Source of the DNA: Tetracentron sinense
Taxonomy: Eukaryota > Streptophyta > Magnoliopsida > Trochodendrales > Trochodendraceae
Direction: 5' to 3'
Length of the DNA stretch: 64,000 nt
Assembly (NCBI GenBank): GCA_015143295.1
Contig: CM026570.1
Coordinates: forward strand, 24,745,250 to 24,809,249
Each line of letters opens with the position of its first letter. Position 1 is the stretch's first letter. The position numbers and the translations under genes were made by a program. This document shows, piece after piece, positions 12,040-23,399 of this stretch. The notes beneath the pieces were generated by a model. That model ran no database searches. It saw only the letters and a list, made by a program, of their open reading frames with translations, and was not told the origin of the DNA.

Positions 12040-12882
12040 ATCCCTATACCATCACCTCACCACCCCTTATCCTCTTCCTAACTGTGACGCCCCAAACCCA
12101 AGCCTAAGGAATCAAGTTCCGAGACGCGTGCCCGTTCGTCATAATCACGCATGCGGAAGATTTACCCGCAACAATGTAGAAATTTTGAACTTTTCTTATG
12201 AACTTACATAAGCAATAACAACTGGTCATCACAATAACCCATCATAAGCAAATGCATTACCTCACTGGCTACAGTAACCTTTACTTTTGGCACCACAACT
12301 ATGCCGGTACTCTTTCCAAACTCTATCAAGCGTAGCTCCTTGCCAATCGGCAACCGCTTCAGAATCTGAAGACACAAAATTAGAGGAATGAGCTATAAAG
12401 CCCAATAAAATCTACAATCCATCTAGGCTATTTTCCACCTAGTAACAATCATCAATAACAATATAATATTACAATTCAGTTCTCATATTATAATAATATA
12501 TCATATCGTAATCCGCGACCCGAGGTCACCCAGAGCTATTTCACCCTATCCTAAGGTTCCCAACTTCCAATTGCCAAGATCACGCAATCACTGTCCATGA
12601 TAACAAATTACCGTTCTATTCTCATTATCCATTCCAAAATCCATTATCATCGTACAACTCCATTACCATGACATCCCATACTACCATGATAACTATCGAG
12701 ATCATCTGGCTTACATCCAATGAAATCGAACCTTAAGTCCTTAGACTTCGTACAATCTTGAGTCCCTAGACTCATCACACAATCCACATATTGTACCATC
12801 TCAAGGCATACTTAAGTACAGTGATCCTTATTCATTTAGCTGTCTTGGGACATACCTAAGTACAACGATCCTCATTCCTCAA

Positions 12883-13080
12883 CCTCTATTGGGTCATCCT
12901 TTGAATCCATGGGGCCTTTCACCTCAAAGTATCTTGTTTATCGAAACTCAACCTTTTGGGTCATCCTTGAATCAACGAGGCCTTTCACCTCCAGGTATCT
13001 TGTTACCCTCAGACCCACCCTATCTTGGGTCATCCTCTGCTGAATTCACAAGGTCTTTCACCACAAGGTACTGTTAGAAT
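12883..13080. repeat. Tandem repeat, about 65 bp x 3
   Basis: Three imperfect units each contain TTGGGTCATCC, then a GGCCTTTCACCTC-like block. It lies inside the solo LTR. Confidence 0.75.
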
Positions 13081-13149
13081 ATACCGAAGTACAAAGGTCC
13101 CACCCCTCAAGCCAACATTCATTTCTCCTGACAAAATTAGAAAGAATCA

Positions 13150-13560
13150 CTGGATAACACTCCACCCACTCCCGACGATTAGTCACGCACCTCGCCAAAG
13201 AGGAACCATGAATATTAATCCACCACTCCCGACGATCAGTCACGCACCTCGTCAAAGAGGATCCATGAATATTAATCCACCACTCCCGACGATCAGTCAT
13301 GCACCTCACCAAAGAGGATTCATGGATATCAATCCACCCACTCCCGACGATCAGTCACGCACCTCGCCAAAGAGGATCCATGAATATTAATCCACCATTC
13401 GCAACAATCAGTCACGCACCTCGCCAAAGAGGATCCATGAATATTAATCCACCACTCTCGACGATCAGTCACGCACCTCACCAAAGAGGATCCATGGATA
13501 TCAATCCACCCACTCCCAACGATCAGTCACGCACCTCATCAAAGAGAATCTCTAGATATT
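13150..13560. repeat. 57-bp minisatellite, about 7 copies
   Basis: Units share ATCCACCACTCCCGACGAT, CAGTCACGCACCTCGCCAAA and GAGGATCCATGAATATTA at 57-bp spacing. The open frames across it on both strands are repeat artefacts. Confidence 0.92.
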
Positions 13561-14214
13561 ACTCCACACATAACCCGGGCCTTCACCCGATGACTGCCAT
13601 GAATAACACCTCTGACATATCACACTTTGTCAGGAACAACACCTCTGACATATCACTCTGTCAGGAAGCACCTCTGACATCAAATCTTTGTCATCAAATC
13701 TCGTCAAGCACAATACCTCTTACATCAAATTCTGTCAGGCACTGACATCACATCACTTAATCTAACCTCTGTTGGGATGTACCTACCCCTGCAGAACTTC
13801 ATCCTTCAAGGCAACTATCTTGTACATCACAGTCTCTAGTGGGTGCATACCTACCGACACAGGACAATACTTTCCCAAAGTAACATTATTGAGTTCGTAA
13901 ACTCAATACATCACTAGATCCGTAGACCCCAATCAAACCTGGGCCTATAGGCCCAATGTCATCCTAACTCTCCCGACTATCAATCACGGAGAAACTCCGA
14001 CTCTTAAGAGATACTGCTTCTCCAGACCTAATCAAAGAAGGACCACAAACAACATTTCACACATGTTAGGTTTTCTAACCGTAGGAAATCCCAAATTATT
14101 CAAGCCTTGCTTGAATAATTGAATCATTTGGACCTCACGCCCGAGGACCAAGTCCAAGGTAATTAGTTCCGGTGTGGAATGTTATCCGGCCGATGAACCT
14201 TTTCATCGCCTTAC

Positions 14215-14480
14215 CCATGTTCAAAGATCATCACATCATACCAGTTGTTCCAATAAGGAACATATCCAGGCCAATGGGTCCATCCATTGGCCATTGCCCT
14301 ACAATCACTCAAACACCATCACATCATACAAGGTTGTTCCAATAGGGAATGTATCCGGGCCAATGGGTCCATCCATCGCCCTACAAACACTCCAGCACCA
14401 TCACATCATACAAGGTTGTTCTGATAGGAAACGTATCCGAGCCAATGGGTCCATCCATCGCCCTGCACGACACTCAAATC
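14215..14480. repeat. Tandem repeat, about 75-90 bp x 3-4
   Basis: Units contain CATCACATCATACAAGGTTG, TTCC and CCAATGGGTCCATCCAT. It lies inside the solo LTR. Confidence 0.8.
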
Positions 14481-15204
14481 AACTTTTCATCACCCTATAA
14501 TGACGATCCATCATACCCGGGACCCAATCCGGACTCCCCGAGGGTCCACTCGAAGTCCCTACATCAACACAACCAAAAAACCCCCATTCTGGGCACTGGT
14601 GATCGATCGCCAGTGCTAGGCAATCGGTCGCCCAGGCATTTGCATGTCGACGATCGATCGCCCATACGGGGTGATCGATCGTCCACTGCACAATGAGCCT
14701 AAATCCAAGATTTTTACACCCTAGACCGAGGCCTACACCCCTCTACTCATTTTCCACACACATCCACTCTTCCATACTTCATCCATGGGGCCTCCGACCC
14801 TTTTTCATCCACGCCTAACAAAATCCATATATTCCACATAAAATAATAGCTTAAAAGTATAGAGAATAGAGAAGAGGGAAGGAGTTTTACCTCTTTCACA
14901 TACTTCGAGACTCCAGGGGAAGAAAAGAACGCTGCCAATGCGCTTAGAATAACGATCAACCCCTAGGTAGAGCGTCTCTCACTCTAACTCGCACTTTCTC
15001 TCTCCAACTTTTCCTTTTTCTCTCTCTACACGTCAACCGAGGCACCGGGGAAGAAATCGGACCCCGCCAACGCATCGGGAGCGTCGAAACTATCCCAAGA
15101 TGGCCTCCCTTTTCTTCTCTCTCTTCTTTCTCTCTCCTCATTTCTCTCTTCTGGAGCAGAGTTTCTCCCCTTTGCAAACCTTGAGAATGAAGAGGGCTGG
15201 CCCC

Positions 15205-15212
15205 TTTTTATA
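15205..15212 (-). promoter_or_regulatory. TATA box of the minus-strand solo LTR
   Basis: TATAAAAAGGGG on the minus strand, in the expected place between U3 and R of the LTR. It is conserved in the duplicated copy near 23693-23700. Confidence 0.6.
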
Positions 15213-15862
15213 GAGCATGGGTCATGTGCATGGCACATGACCCCTCTTGATGTGACTTGTTGACCGAGTCATCGCTTTGACTATTTGACTCGATTCCTGA
15301 TTTTGTCGCACTTACGGCCTCCGAAACACTACCACATGAAATCCGATTTTGAAGAAACGGGTAGTCCGACACCTGATGTAAAAATTTCGGGACAAAATTA
15401 TGAGTTTTGACAGCAAAAAGTAAATCCGGGAGAAAACTGTAAAACCCACTAATTTCCTGGTTTTTGACACAAAACACGCTGCCGTTTCTTCGTCCTCACA
15501 GTCGACCGGCAAGCTGTGGTACCAGCCGCACGGAATTTCATATTAGAATCCCCAACAATCATGCAGTCCCAACGGAACTCCGGAAATCTATAATTTTCCA
15601 GTTTTCTTGATTTTCTTAAGTATAAGACCCCCACGGTCTCACGAATCGATACAAGACATAACCGGTACGACAAGTGATCGTCTAGATAGTTGACCCGTAC
15701 ATTGTGTACGATTTTAGAGGAAAACCACTGAAGTTTTATCGGTACAATTTAATCCCGAACAAAAACCAACTTTTCACCAATTTAACAAACACTTACTAAT
15801 TAACCTTAATTAAGGACCCATAAACACATTATTATATTAAAATTCCAGGTCGTTACACTAAC

Positions 15863-16442
15863 CACTCCATTATTTCCTCCCCCACTCTCTCACATCTCTG
15901 TGGGAGTGTTCTCACAGAGACCCAAACCTCTCTTATCTTGTTCCCCATTCAACCCCAACTCCCACACGTCTCTCTGTGGGTGTCTCTCACAAGACCCAAA
16001 TCTCACCCTTTCCTCAAATTTATGATTTATCCCCTCATCCTTATCTCTCCATCAACACCAACGACCTATTGGCCAACCCTCTCACGACCTTGATCAGTTG
16101 ATCGAAATCAAGGAGAAAAGGCAGCAAATAAAAGGGAGATGTAGCTCAGTTTGGGGGATGGAAGGAAAAAACGGAGACCTCTCACATAGGTCTCTCTCTC
16201 CATGCTCTCTTGACTCTTGGTACAATAACCAAAAGCAGGGGATGGCAGCATGCAAAAACAGCAGCCAGAAAAAGGAGCAGATACTGAAGAAGAAAAGGAG
16301 CTCGGGTTCTCAACAGCCCCAAAAATGGGTTGTGACAGAGAGACTTCTCACAGAGGTCTCCTTACTCTCTCTTCTCTCTAGGTACAGTCCAAGGGCACCA
16401 AACAAAAAAGAGACGAAGCTCTCAGTCTTTCCAAAACAAGGA
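15863..16442. other. CT-rich spacer between solo LTR and copia element
   Basis: No gene supported. Carries repeated small imperfect palindromes of the type GAGACCTCTCACAGAGGTCTC. Repeated in unit B at about 24403-24985. Confidence 0.5.
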
Positions 16443-16447
16443 CAACG

Positions 16448-16672
16448 TGTTGAGAATGTGGTTGTTTGAGAATTGTTTGTAAGGGTATTTCTGTCCATCA
16501 ATGTTAGGGCTTTATTTCTTACCCTTGTTAGTAAGGGTATTTATGTAACTTGGCTATTTATATATATCAAGAGTAGAGAATGGAGAGATAGTAGATCTCT
16601 CACTCTTTCTTCTTCTCTCTTTTCTCTTCTATCCAAAACTCTAACCCTAAATCTTAGATTTCTCATTTCTAA
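16448..16672 (+). repeat. Left LTR of copia copy A
   Basis: About 225 bp, beginning TGTTGAG. TATATATA at 16559-16566 is the likely promoter. The 3' border is blurred (TTTCTAA then the primer site). Confidence 0.88.
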
Positions 16673-16674
16673 AT

Positions 16675-16686
16675 TGGTATCAAAGC
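16675..16686 (+). other. Primer binding site of copia copy A
   Basis: TGGTATCAAAGC differs by one base from the usual initiator methionine tRNA complement TGGTATCAGAGC. It lies immediately after the LTR. Confidence 0.85.
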
Positions 16687-17245
16687 ATTTCTTGATCTCT
16701 CTACATCTACATCAACAAACAGCAACCAAAGTACAGTTTCTGCTGACGTCATTAGTCGTACGGCTGAAATCAGTCATACGGCAAGAGCCCCCATGTGAGG
16801 GATTTTAAGGTATGAATGCATAGATCTTGTTTTTAGGAGTTTTTTGAGCTAATCTACATGTGATTCGGAGAAGTAGAAGTGGTGTTTGCTGGTTTTTTAA
16901 GAAAATCTAGAAAAAAACATCTCCTTTACTTGTAATCTTTCTAGAGAGTTCTCAAAACCTGGTTTGAAGAAATGAAGGTGCTGGAATGAGTTTTCCAGCC
17001 ACCTATGGTCACGGTTTTGCCAAAAAACCTGGTTTTTTTGTTTTTTGCATGTTGAAAAAGTTTGAAAACTCTTGTTTGGAGTTTATATAATACTGGAACA
17101 GGTTCCAAAAATGGAAGGGTTTGGCTCTCTTGATTGTTGAGGTTTTGAAAGAAGAGTTGTTTGTGGACTGTGGATTTTTTTGAGTTTCTAAATAGCACCT
17201 TGAAAGTATTTAACAAAAGGTATTGGAGACAAGATAGTGTTGACA

Positions 17246-18832
17246 ATGTCGGAAGTGAATCAACCCGAGGAAGGCAACCTAAGTAGTGAATTCTCTCCTA
17301 CTGGGTTAAGTGGGCATACTACGGATGCTCCAAATCAAGACCCGAGTAATACATTCTCTCCTATTGGGTTCAGTGGGCATAATACAGATGCTCCAAATCA
17401 GAAGATCACCACAGTAATGTTGAATGGTCCTAACTACCTTCCATGGTCTCAATCGGCCAGGTTGTACCTTGAAGGAAGACGAAAAATAGGCTACATCACA
17501 GGAGACCTATCTCCTCCAGACCAATCCTCTATTGCTTATCAGAAGTGGCGATCTGAGTACTCTACAGTTATCGCATGGCTTCTCCACTCTGTGGTGCTTG
17601 AGATAGGGAATGGTTTGTTCTTTCTGAAAACAGCCAAAGACAAATGTGATACTCTAGAGCAATCATATTCCCAAGTGATAAACATAGGCCGTATTTATCA
17701 GCTGCATCAGAGTATTTGTCAATTCAAACAGGGTGTGAAACACTGGCAGCTTACTTCTCTCAGTTGAGAAGAATGTGGGACGAGTTAGATCACTATCAAG
17801 ACCTTCAACTGTCCAATCCCAGTGACTTGGCTAAAGTGAAGAAGATGCTTGAAAGGAACCGTATCTTTGAGTTTTTGGCTGGGTTGAATCCTGAGTACGA
17901 ATAATCCAAAGTTCAAGTGTTAGGTAGGGAGCCTCTTCCCTCCCTCAACCAAGTATATTCTTATCTGCTTAGTGAAGAAAGTACGAAGAGTGCTATGAGT
18001 CCCTCTACTCTGGAAAGGTCCGCCTTAGCCACTATGTCTCAGAGATGTGGTTGGGGTGGTGGTAGAGGCTGCGGTCGAAATGTGGGATTTTCTAGCGATG
18101 ATAAAGATAAGTTTCTCGTGTGAGCATTGTGGACGTACACATCACACCAGAGAGACTTGTTGGCTTCTTCACGGTCGTCTCCAGAGAGCTCAGGCTGTTG
18201 GGCTTCGTGGTGGCCGTTCTACGGGGCGCTTTGGGAGAGGTGGAACCTTTGCTCACTCAGCTACTTCAGTTCGCTCCTCCTTGACTACCTTTGCAAACAG
18301 TGATTCTCCCTTCGTTCCTGCTGCTTTGCCTACCTCTTCAAAGAGCTCTACACTATCTCAGTTAGAAGTTGATGCTTTCTCCTTTCCCCCCTCTGCATTT
18401 GCCGCCTCATCTTTAGCTTATTCAGGTACCTCGACTTCCGCTCACAGTGTCACCTATTCTACTACTAGTCCTTCCTGGATCATTGATTCAGGATCCACTA
18501 ATCGCATGACAAGTATGTCCTCACTTTTCTCCACTTACAATATTTGTTCCGGTAAAGATAGAGTTAGGGTGGCTGATGGGACGCACTCTTCCATTTCGGG
18601 CAGGGGTAGTATTGTTGCTACTCCTTCTATCCATCTATCTTATGTTTTACATGTCTCCAATTTTGCTACTAATATATCTGTGAGTAATATAACAAAATCT
18701 TTGAATTGTAGTGTCACATTCTTTCCCACCCATTGTCTTTTTCAGGATTTGGAAACGAGGAAGACAATTGGTAGTGGACATAAGGAAGGAGGCCTATACC
18801 TGCTCGATCCTTTACCGCAATGGCCTCATTAA
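17246..18832 (+). pseudogene. copia gag and protease, copy A
   Basis: Gag starts MSEVNQPEEG. It contains the LNGPNYLPWSQSARLYLEG block typical of copia gag, then RRMWDELDHY, a CX2CX4HX4C-like zinc knuckle (CEHCGRTHHTRETC) at about 18122-18165, and protease with IIDSGSTNRMT near 18478. Breaks: a frameshift at about 17716-17767, a TAA at 17902-17904, and another shift before the zinc knuckle. The first two are shared with copy B, so they predate the segmental duplication. In the protease the usual DSGATDH is DSGSTNR. Not functional. Confidence 0.9.
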
Positions 18833-18932
18833 TCGTGTTTTGGCAGTAGCTCGCATGCTACTAATGTGATCAGTGGCATCAACGGCTTGGACACCCTCCT
18901 TTTTGTTATTATAAAAATTATTTCCTCAGCTT

Positions 18933-19900
18933 GTGTTGTCTTCAAATTTTGAGTTGAATTGTGAACCTTGTATTCTTGCAAAAAGTTGTACATCTTCATA
19001 CTCTTTTCATGGAAATAGAAGTAGTGCACCTTTTGATATCATTCATTCTGAAGTTTGGGGACCTTCTCCCATTGTCTCCTTATTTGGTTACAAATACTTT
19101 GTCACTTTTATTGACGATTATTGTCGGGTTACTTGGGTGTATCTTCTTAAAGTTAAGAGTGACGTCTTTTCTACCTTTCAGATTTTCTCTAAAATGGTTA
19201 ATACCCAGTTTGACACCCCCATCAAAGTCCTTAGATCTGATAATGAGGGGAGTACATGTCTGGTGCCTTTTCTTCTTATTTGTCTGATCATGGCATTGAA
19301 CATCAAACTTCTTGTGTTCAAACACATGAACAAAATGCGATCGCAGAAAGGAAAAACCAACACTTGCTGGGGATTACTTGACCCCTTCTGTTTACCATGC
19401 ATGTACCTAACTCATTTTGGTCTAGCGCCCTGCTTACTGCTGCATTCTTACTTATTAGACTTCCCTCACGGCTTTTGGGCTACAAATCCCCTCTCGGGCT
19501 CCTTCCTTCCCACACGTCTGCATTTTCTCTCCCGCCCGAAGTCTTTGGGTGTGCTGGTTATGTTCATCATATTCACTGCTCTGACAGGTCCAAACTTGAT
19601 CCTAAGGCACTCAAGTGCATCTTTCTTGGGTATTCTCCCACTCAAAAAGGATACAAGTGTTATCATCCCCCGACTAGGCAGCGCTTGGTGTCTCTTGATG
19701 TCACCTTTTGTGAGACAACCCCCTTTTTCTCGATTCCGAAGACACCTCTTCAGGGGGAGCTTCTTGATGAAGAGTTGTCTTCCTCAGTACCTCTTCCCAT
19801 TCTTGATTCTGAGCATAATTGTGAGGGTGACAAAGCTAAGAGTCATTCAAGCAATGATGCTGATCTGCTAGTTTATTCGGGACGACGACAAAAAGATCCT
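18933..19900 (+). pseudogene. copia integrase, copy A
   Basis: Includes CEPCILAKSC of the zinc-binding end, then FVTFIDDYCRVTWVYLLK with the first catalytic Asp, VLRSDNEG with the second Asp, and after a frameshift the C-terminal part GYSPTQKGYKCYHP. Frame changes occur near 19240-19400. It would have inserted the cDNA into the chromosome. Confidence 0.88.
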
Positions 19901-20139
19901 CAACCTCCTTGCCAAGAAGTCTCCTCGAATCCACCTGTTCCAGGTAATATTGAACCTCCTTCTATTTCCCCTGTTGTTGATAATATGCATCTTCCTATTG
20001 CTCTGAAGAAAGGAACTCGTTAATGTACTTAACATCTTATTTCTCACTTTGTCACCTATGACTCTGTATCTCCTTCATATCGTGCTTTTGTCTCGTCTTT
20101 GTCCTCTGTTTTTATTCCTTGCAGCATTTAGAAAGCCTT

Positions 20140-21660
20140 ATCTGATCCAAAATGGAAGAAAGCAATATATGAAGAGATGTAGGCTCTAGACAAAAATAAC
20201 ACATGGGATCCAATTAACCTTCCAAGAGGCAAAGAGTCAGTGGGATGTAAGTGGGTATTTACTGTGAAATACCAGTCATATGGATCTGTAGAGAGGTACA
20301 AAGTCAGGCTTGTGGCAAAGGGCTACACCCAAATTTATGGGGTTGACTACTAGGAGACATTTGCTCCAGTTGCCAAGATGAACTCTATCAAAGTTCTCAT
20401 CTCCCTTGTCGTCAATCAAGGGTAGACCATGCAACAACTTGATGTAAAAAATGTGTTTCTTCATGGTGAGCTAGAGGAAGAAGTGTATATGCAGACTCCA
20501 CCAGGGGTCAACTTCCCTTCCGCCAAAGTCAAGGTTTGCAGGTTAAAGTAAGCTCTATATGGACTGAAACAGTCTCCAAGGGCTTGGTTCGATAAGTTCA
20601 GAAGAGCGATGATTGTTTTTGGGTATAGACAAAGTCAGGCTGATCACACTCTATTCATTAAGCATGGTAAAGGGAAAGTGTCTACCTTAATTGTCTATGT
20701 TGATGATATTGTTGTGACTTGTGACGAGTAATGATCAAGACGAGATTATCAAGTTGAAAAACCACCTAGCAAAAGAAATTGAGATTAAAGATTTGGGGGA
20801 CTTGAAATATTTCATGGGGATTGAAGTTGCTAGATCAAAGAAAGGTGTCTACCTGTCTCAGAGGAAATATGTCCTAGACTTGTGAAAGAAACAGGAATGA
20901 TGGGGTGCAAACCCAGCGCTACTCCTATTGAACCAAACCACAGGCTGGGGGACAACAGTGAGGATTCCTTAGTTGATACGGGGAGATATCAAAGATTAGT
21001 TGGCAGACTTATCTATCTCTCCCTCACTCGTCCAAACATAGCCTATGCAGTGAGTGTGGTCAATCAATATATGCATGCTCCGAGGTCTTCTCACTTGGAA
21101 GCAGTTTATAGGATCCTCAGATACCTAAAGACCTCTCCAAGTAAAGGTCTCCTATTTGCGTGTCATGACCATATGAGGATAGAAGCATACACAGATGTTG
21201 ATTGGGCAGGGTCAATGTCTGATAGAAGATCTACTTCAGGATATTACACATTTATGGGTGGAAATCTTGTTTCTTGGAGAAGAAAGAAACAAGTTGTTGT
21301 CGCCAGATCTTGTGCAGAGGCAGAATTCAGAGCAATGGCCCATGGTGTGTGTGAACTCGTATGGCTGGAGATTATATTGGGAGAACTTGGTCTTTCTCCT
21401 CAGAGACCTATGAGGTTGTACGGTGAAAACACGGCAGCCAATAGCATCGCACACAATCCTGGGCAAGACTACCGAAACAAGCATATTGAGGTGGATAGAC
21501 ATTTCATTAAGGAAAAGCTTAACTCAGGAATCATTTACAATCCCTTTTTGAAGACTGGAGACTAGTTAGCTGACATTCTAACCAAAGGAGTAGGGAGCCC
21601 TCAGTTTTATACCATCACATGCAAGCTGGGCATGCTTGACATTTTCACACCAGCTTGAGG
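20140..21660 (+). pseudogene. copia reverse transcriptase and RNase H, copy A
   Basis: Reverse transcriptase motifs: GCKWVFTVKY, AKGYTQIYGVDY, LYGLKQSPRAWFDKF and the catalytic box LIVYVDDIVVT near 20690. RNase H: VDWAGSMSDRRSTSGYY, then VARSCAEAEFRAMAHG and KHIEVDRHFIKEKL. At least three internal stops and a one-base shift after YVDDIVVT break the frame. The final C-terminal KLGMLDIFTPA is followed by the purine tract and right LTR. Confidence 0.92.
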
Positions 21661-21665
21661 GGGAG

Positions 21666-21896
21666 TGTCGAGAATGTGGTTGTTTGGGAATTGTTTGAAA
21701 GGGTATTTCTATCCATCCATGTTAGGCCTTTATTTCTTACCCTTGTTAGGGTATTTATGTAACTTGGTTATTTATATATATCAAGAGTAGAGAATGGAGA
21801 GATAGACGATCTCTCATTCTTTCTTCTTCTCTCTTTTCTCTCTTTTCTCTTCTATCCAAAACCCTACCCTAAATCTTAGATTTCTCATTTCTAACA
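21666..21896 (+). repeat. Right LTR of copia copy A
   Basis: Starts TGTCGAG directly after GAGGGGGAG and ends about TTCTAACA. Confidence 0.88.
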
Positions 21897-22713
21897 CAAC
21901 ATTCCCCCACCTCTCTACCTCCTTTCTCTCCTATAAAAGGATAGAGGGGTGAAGCTTAGCACTCATCAGAGCAATCCATTGATAGCATGGACTGCCTATC
22001 ATAGTAAAGGAGGAGAAGCAACCAAAAGAAATGTTTTTTGGTTCTCTCGTATAGAGGATAACAACAGTGACAGCCTCCTCAACAATGATGGTTAAAGCGT
22101 TCTCTCATATAGTGGAGAATGCAAACAATAGCAACCACAATCTGGGCAGATGAAGATGATAACAATAACCAAAATGAGACAGCAAAAGCAAGAAACACAG
22201 CAATGCTCTCGGTTAGCCACGACAGAAGAAGAGATTAGAGAGATCTCCAATAGAGATCTCTCTCTCCAATGGTGTGAAAGTTTTTTTCTCTAAATCAAAT
22301 CAAATGAACCTCTCACAGTGGGTCCTCTTCCTCAAATACACTGGCAGCAGTCTCCTGATATTTGGAGTCGATCTGCTAGTCGGATGCTCAAAGAGGGTGT
22401 CGTTGTCCACAAGGTGGGCAGATTTCACTCCATCAACAGAAGGGAACCATTCACAGCGGGTTCTCTCCCACTACCTTACAAGGGTTCTCTTCGGATAACA
22501 TGGTAAAAACCCAATAGCTCGGGACCGACCTTCAGGCTAGATCGTACAATCGCATGCCTTCAGGCTAGACCACACATAATCGCACCCTCTAGAAGGGACC
22601 CATTCAGTGGGCCAGACCCTTCGATCGGACGTTAGGGCTCACTGGTTATGAGGGTCCATGATCCAAGTTGGTTGTGGGAACTCCCCCTTTTTGAAAATTC
22701 ACCAAAGGGGGGA
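21897..22713. other. Copia 3' flank, no gene seen
   Basis: No supported coding region. TATAAAAGG at about 21931 resembles a TATA box. Further GAGATCTCC...GAGATCTC mini-palindromes near 22240. The stretch ends in a purine run GGGGGGAG followed by TGTTGCTC, a layout seen at a polypurine tract and LTR start, but no matching second LTR was found outside the duplicated unit. Confidence 0.4.
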
Positions 22714-22754
22714 GTGTTGCTCAATTTGCTGTAGAATATAATGGATAGGCTCAT

Positions 22755-23072
22755 GGGTCACTCCAGATGTAATTGACCCTATGGGTCACCCCAGAAGCAA
22801 CCGACCCTGTGGGTCGCTGCAAATGCAACAAACCCAATCGGTCACTCCAGAAGAACCTAACCCTACGGTTGCTCCAGAAGCAACCGACACTACAGGTCGC
22901 TCCAAATGCAACTAACTCTATGGGTTAATCCAGAAGCAATTGACCCTATGGGTCACTCCAAAAGCAGCTAACCCTATGGGTTGCCCCAAATGCAACTGAC
23001 CCTACAGGTCGCTCCATAAGCAAATTAACCCTACAGGTTACCCCATATGCAATTGACCCAACGAGTCGCTCC
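22755..23072. repeat. 28-bp minisatellite, about 11 copies (unit A)
   Basis: Units of the type GGGTCACTCCAGAAGCAA followed by YTGACCCTAY. Copies vary by 10-25%. The same array occurs in unit B. Confidence 0.92.
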
Positions 23073-23399
23073 ACCAACAAAGACCTCAATAAAGCACTTG
23101 TAAGTAAGCCCAAATGGGGTTTAGGCACTCCCTTGAATAAAATTATATATTTTATTCATATTATTTTCTTCTCTAGCTCTTCTTCTTAATTAATGGTTTT
23201 TTCCCAAACCTGGGAAGGTAATTAACAACCTGGGTTTACCCAAATTGAAAGATAGTCCCCAACAAAATAATAAACTCCACACTACAAATGGGGTAATTTG
23301 ACAAAACCTAAGGTCTCATCTCTTGAGACCGCTCGAAATTTGTGTGTTACAAACTTACAATGATTAGCGGCTTAGTGTTGATTAATTAACAACAAAATA

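Larger units (their letters stand above)
11273..12077. other. Intergenic DNA with two short perfect palindromes
   Basis: No gene recognised. C/T-rich on this strand from about 11700. Contains the two inverted repeats listed separately. The frame at 11850-12107 is low complexity. Confidence 0.5.
12083..15857 (-). mobile_element. Solo LTR of a long-LTR retrotransposon (minus orientation)
   Basis: Starts TGTGACGCCCC and ends GGTCGTTACA, so both ends are TG...CA. It is flanked by identical 5-bp repeats CTAAC (12078-12082 and 15858-15862), the hallmark of an LTR-element integration. Read on the minus strand it begins TGTAACGACC, and a TATAAAAAGGGG promoter lies about 650 bp in, giving U3 at 15857-15213 and R/U5 at 15180-12083. 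No gag, pol, primer site or second LTR is present, so it is most simply a solo LTR left by LTR-LTR recombination. Long gypsy LTRs of this style occur in chromovirus and Tat groups; the group is inference. The interior is mostly minisatellite. Confidence 0.75.
16448..21896 (+). mobile_element. Ty1/copia retrotransposon, copy A (Ale/Retrofit-like), degenerate
   Basis: Full-length layout: left LTR from TGTTGAGAATG, primer site TGGTATCAAAGC (initiator Met-tRNA type), gag, protease, integrase, reverse transcriptase, RNase H, a purine tract TTGAGGGGGAG, and right LTR from TGTCGAGAATG. Flanks are CAACG on the left and CAACA on the right, a 4/5 match compatible with a decayed 5-bp target duplication. 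The gene order (integrase before reverse transcriptase) defines copia. LTRs differ at roughly a dozen bases plus three indels in 225 bp, so this is an older insertion than the Tat element. Lineage assignment is tentative. Confidence 0.93.
14926..23385. repeat. Tandem segmental duplication, unit A
   Basis: The sequence from AACGCTGCCAATGCGC within the solo LTR to GCGGCTTAGTGTTGATTAA is repeated, in the same order and orientation, at 23400-29006. It contains the U3 side of the solo LTR, CT-rich flank, a full copia element, its 3' flank and a 28-bp minisatellite. By eye the two units are about 95% identical. Confidence 0.9.

Noticed and set aside
13025-13745. Overlapping frames with repeated peptide units
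   Set aside because: The 57-bp minisatellite is a multiple of three, so it reads as a repeated peptide; it lies in the R/U5 of a solo LTR.
14956-15673. Several minus-strand frames within the solo LTR U3/R region
   Set aside because: Short, overlapping in different frames, duplicated at 23506-24100 with different lengths; not conserved as protein.
22755-23072. CRISPR-like array (28-bp repeats)
   Set aside because: The units are contiguous, with no unique spacers, in a plant nuclear context; it is a minisatellite.
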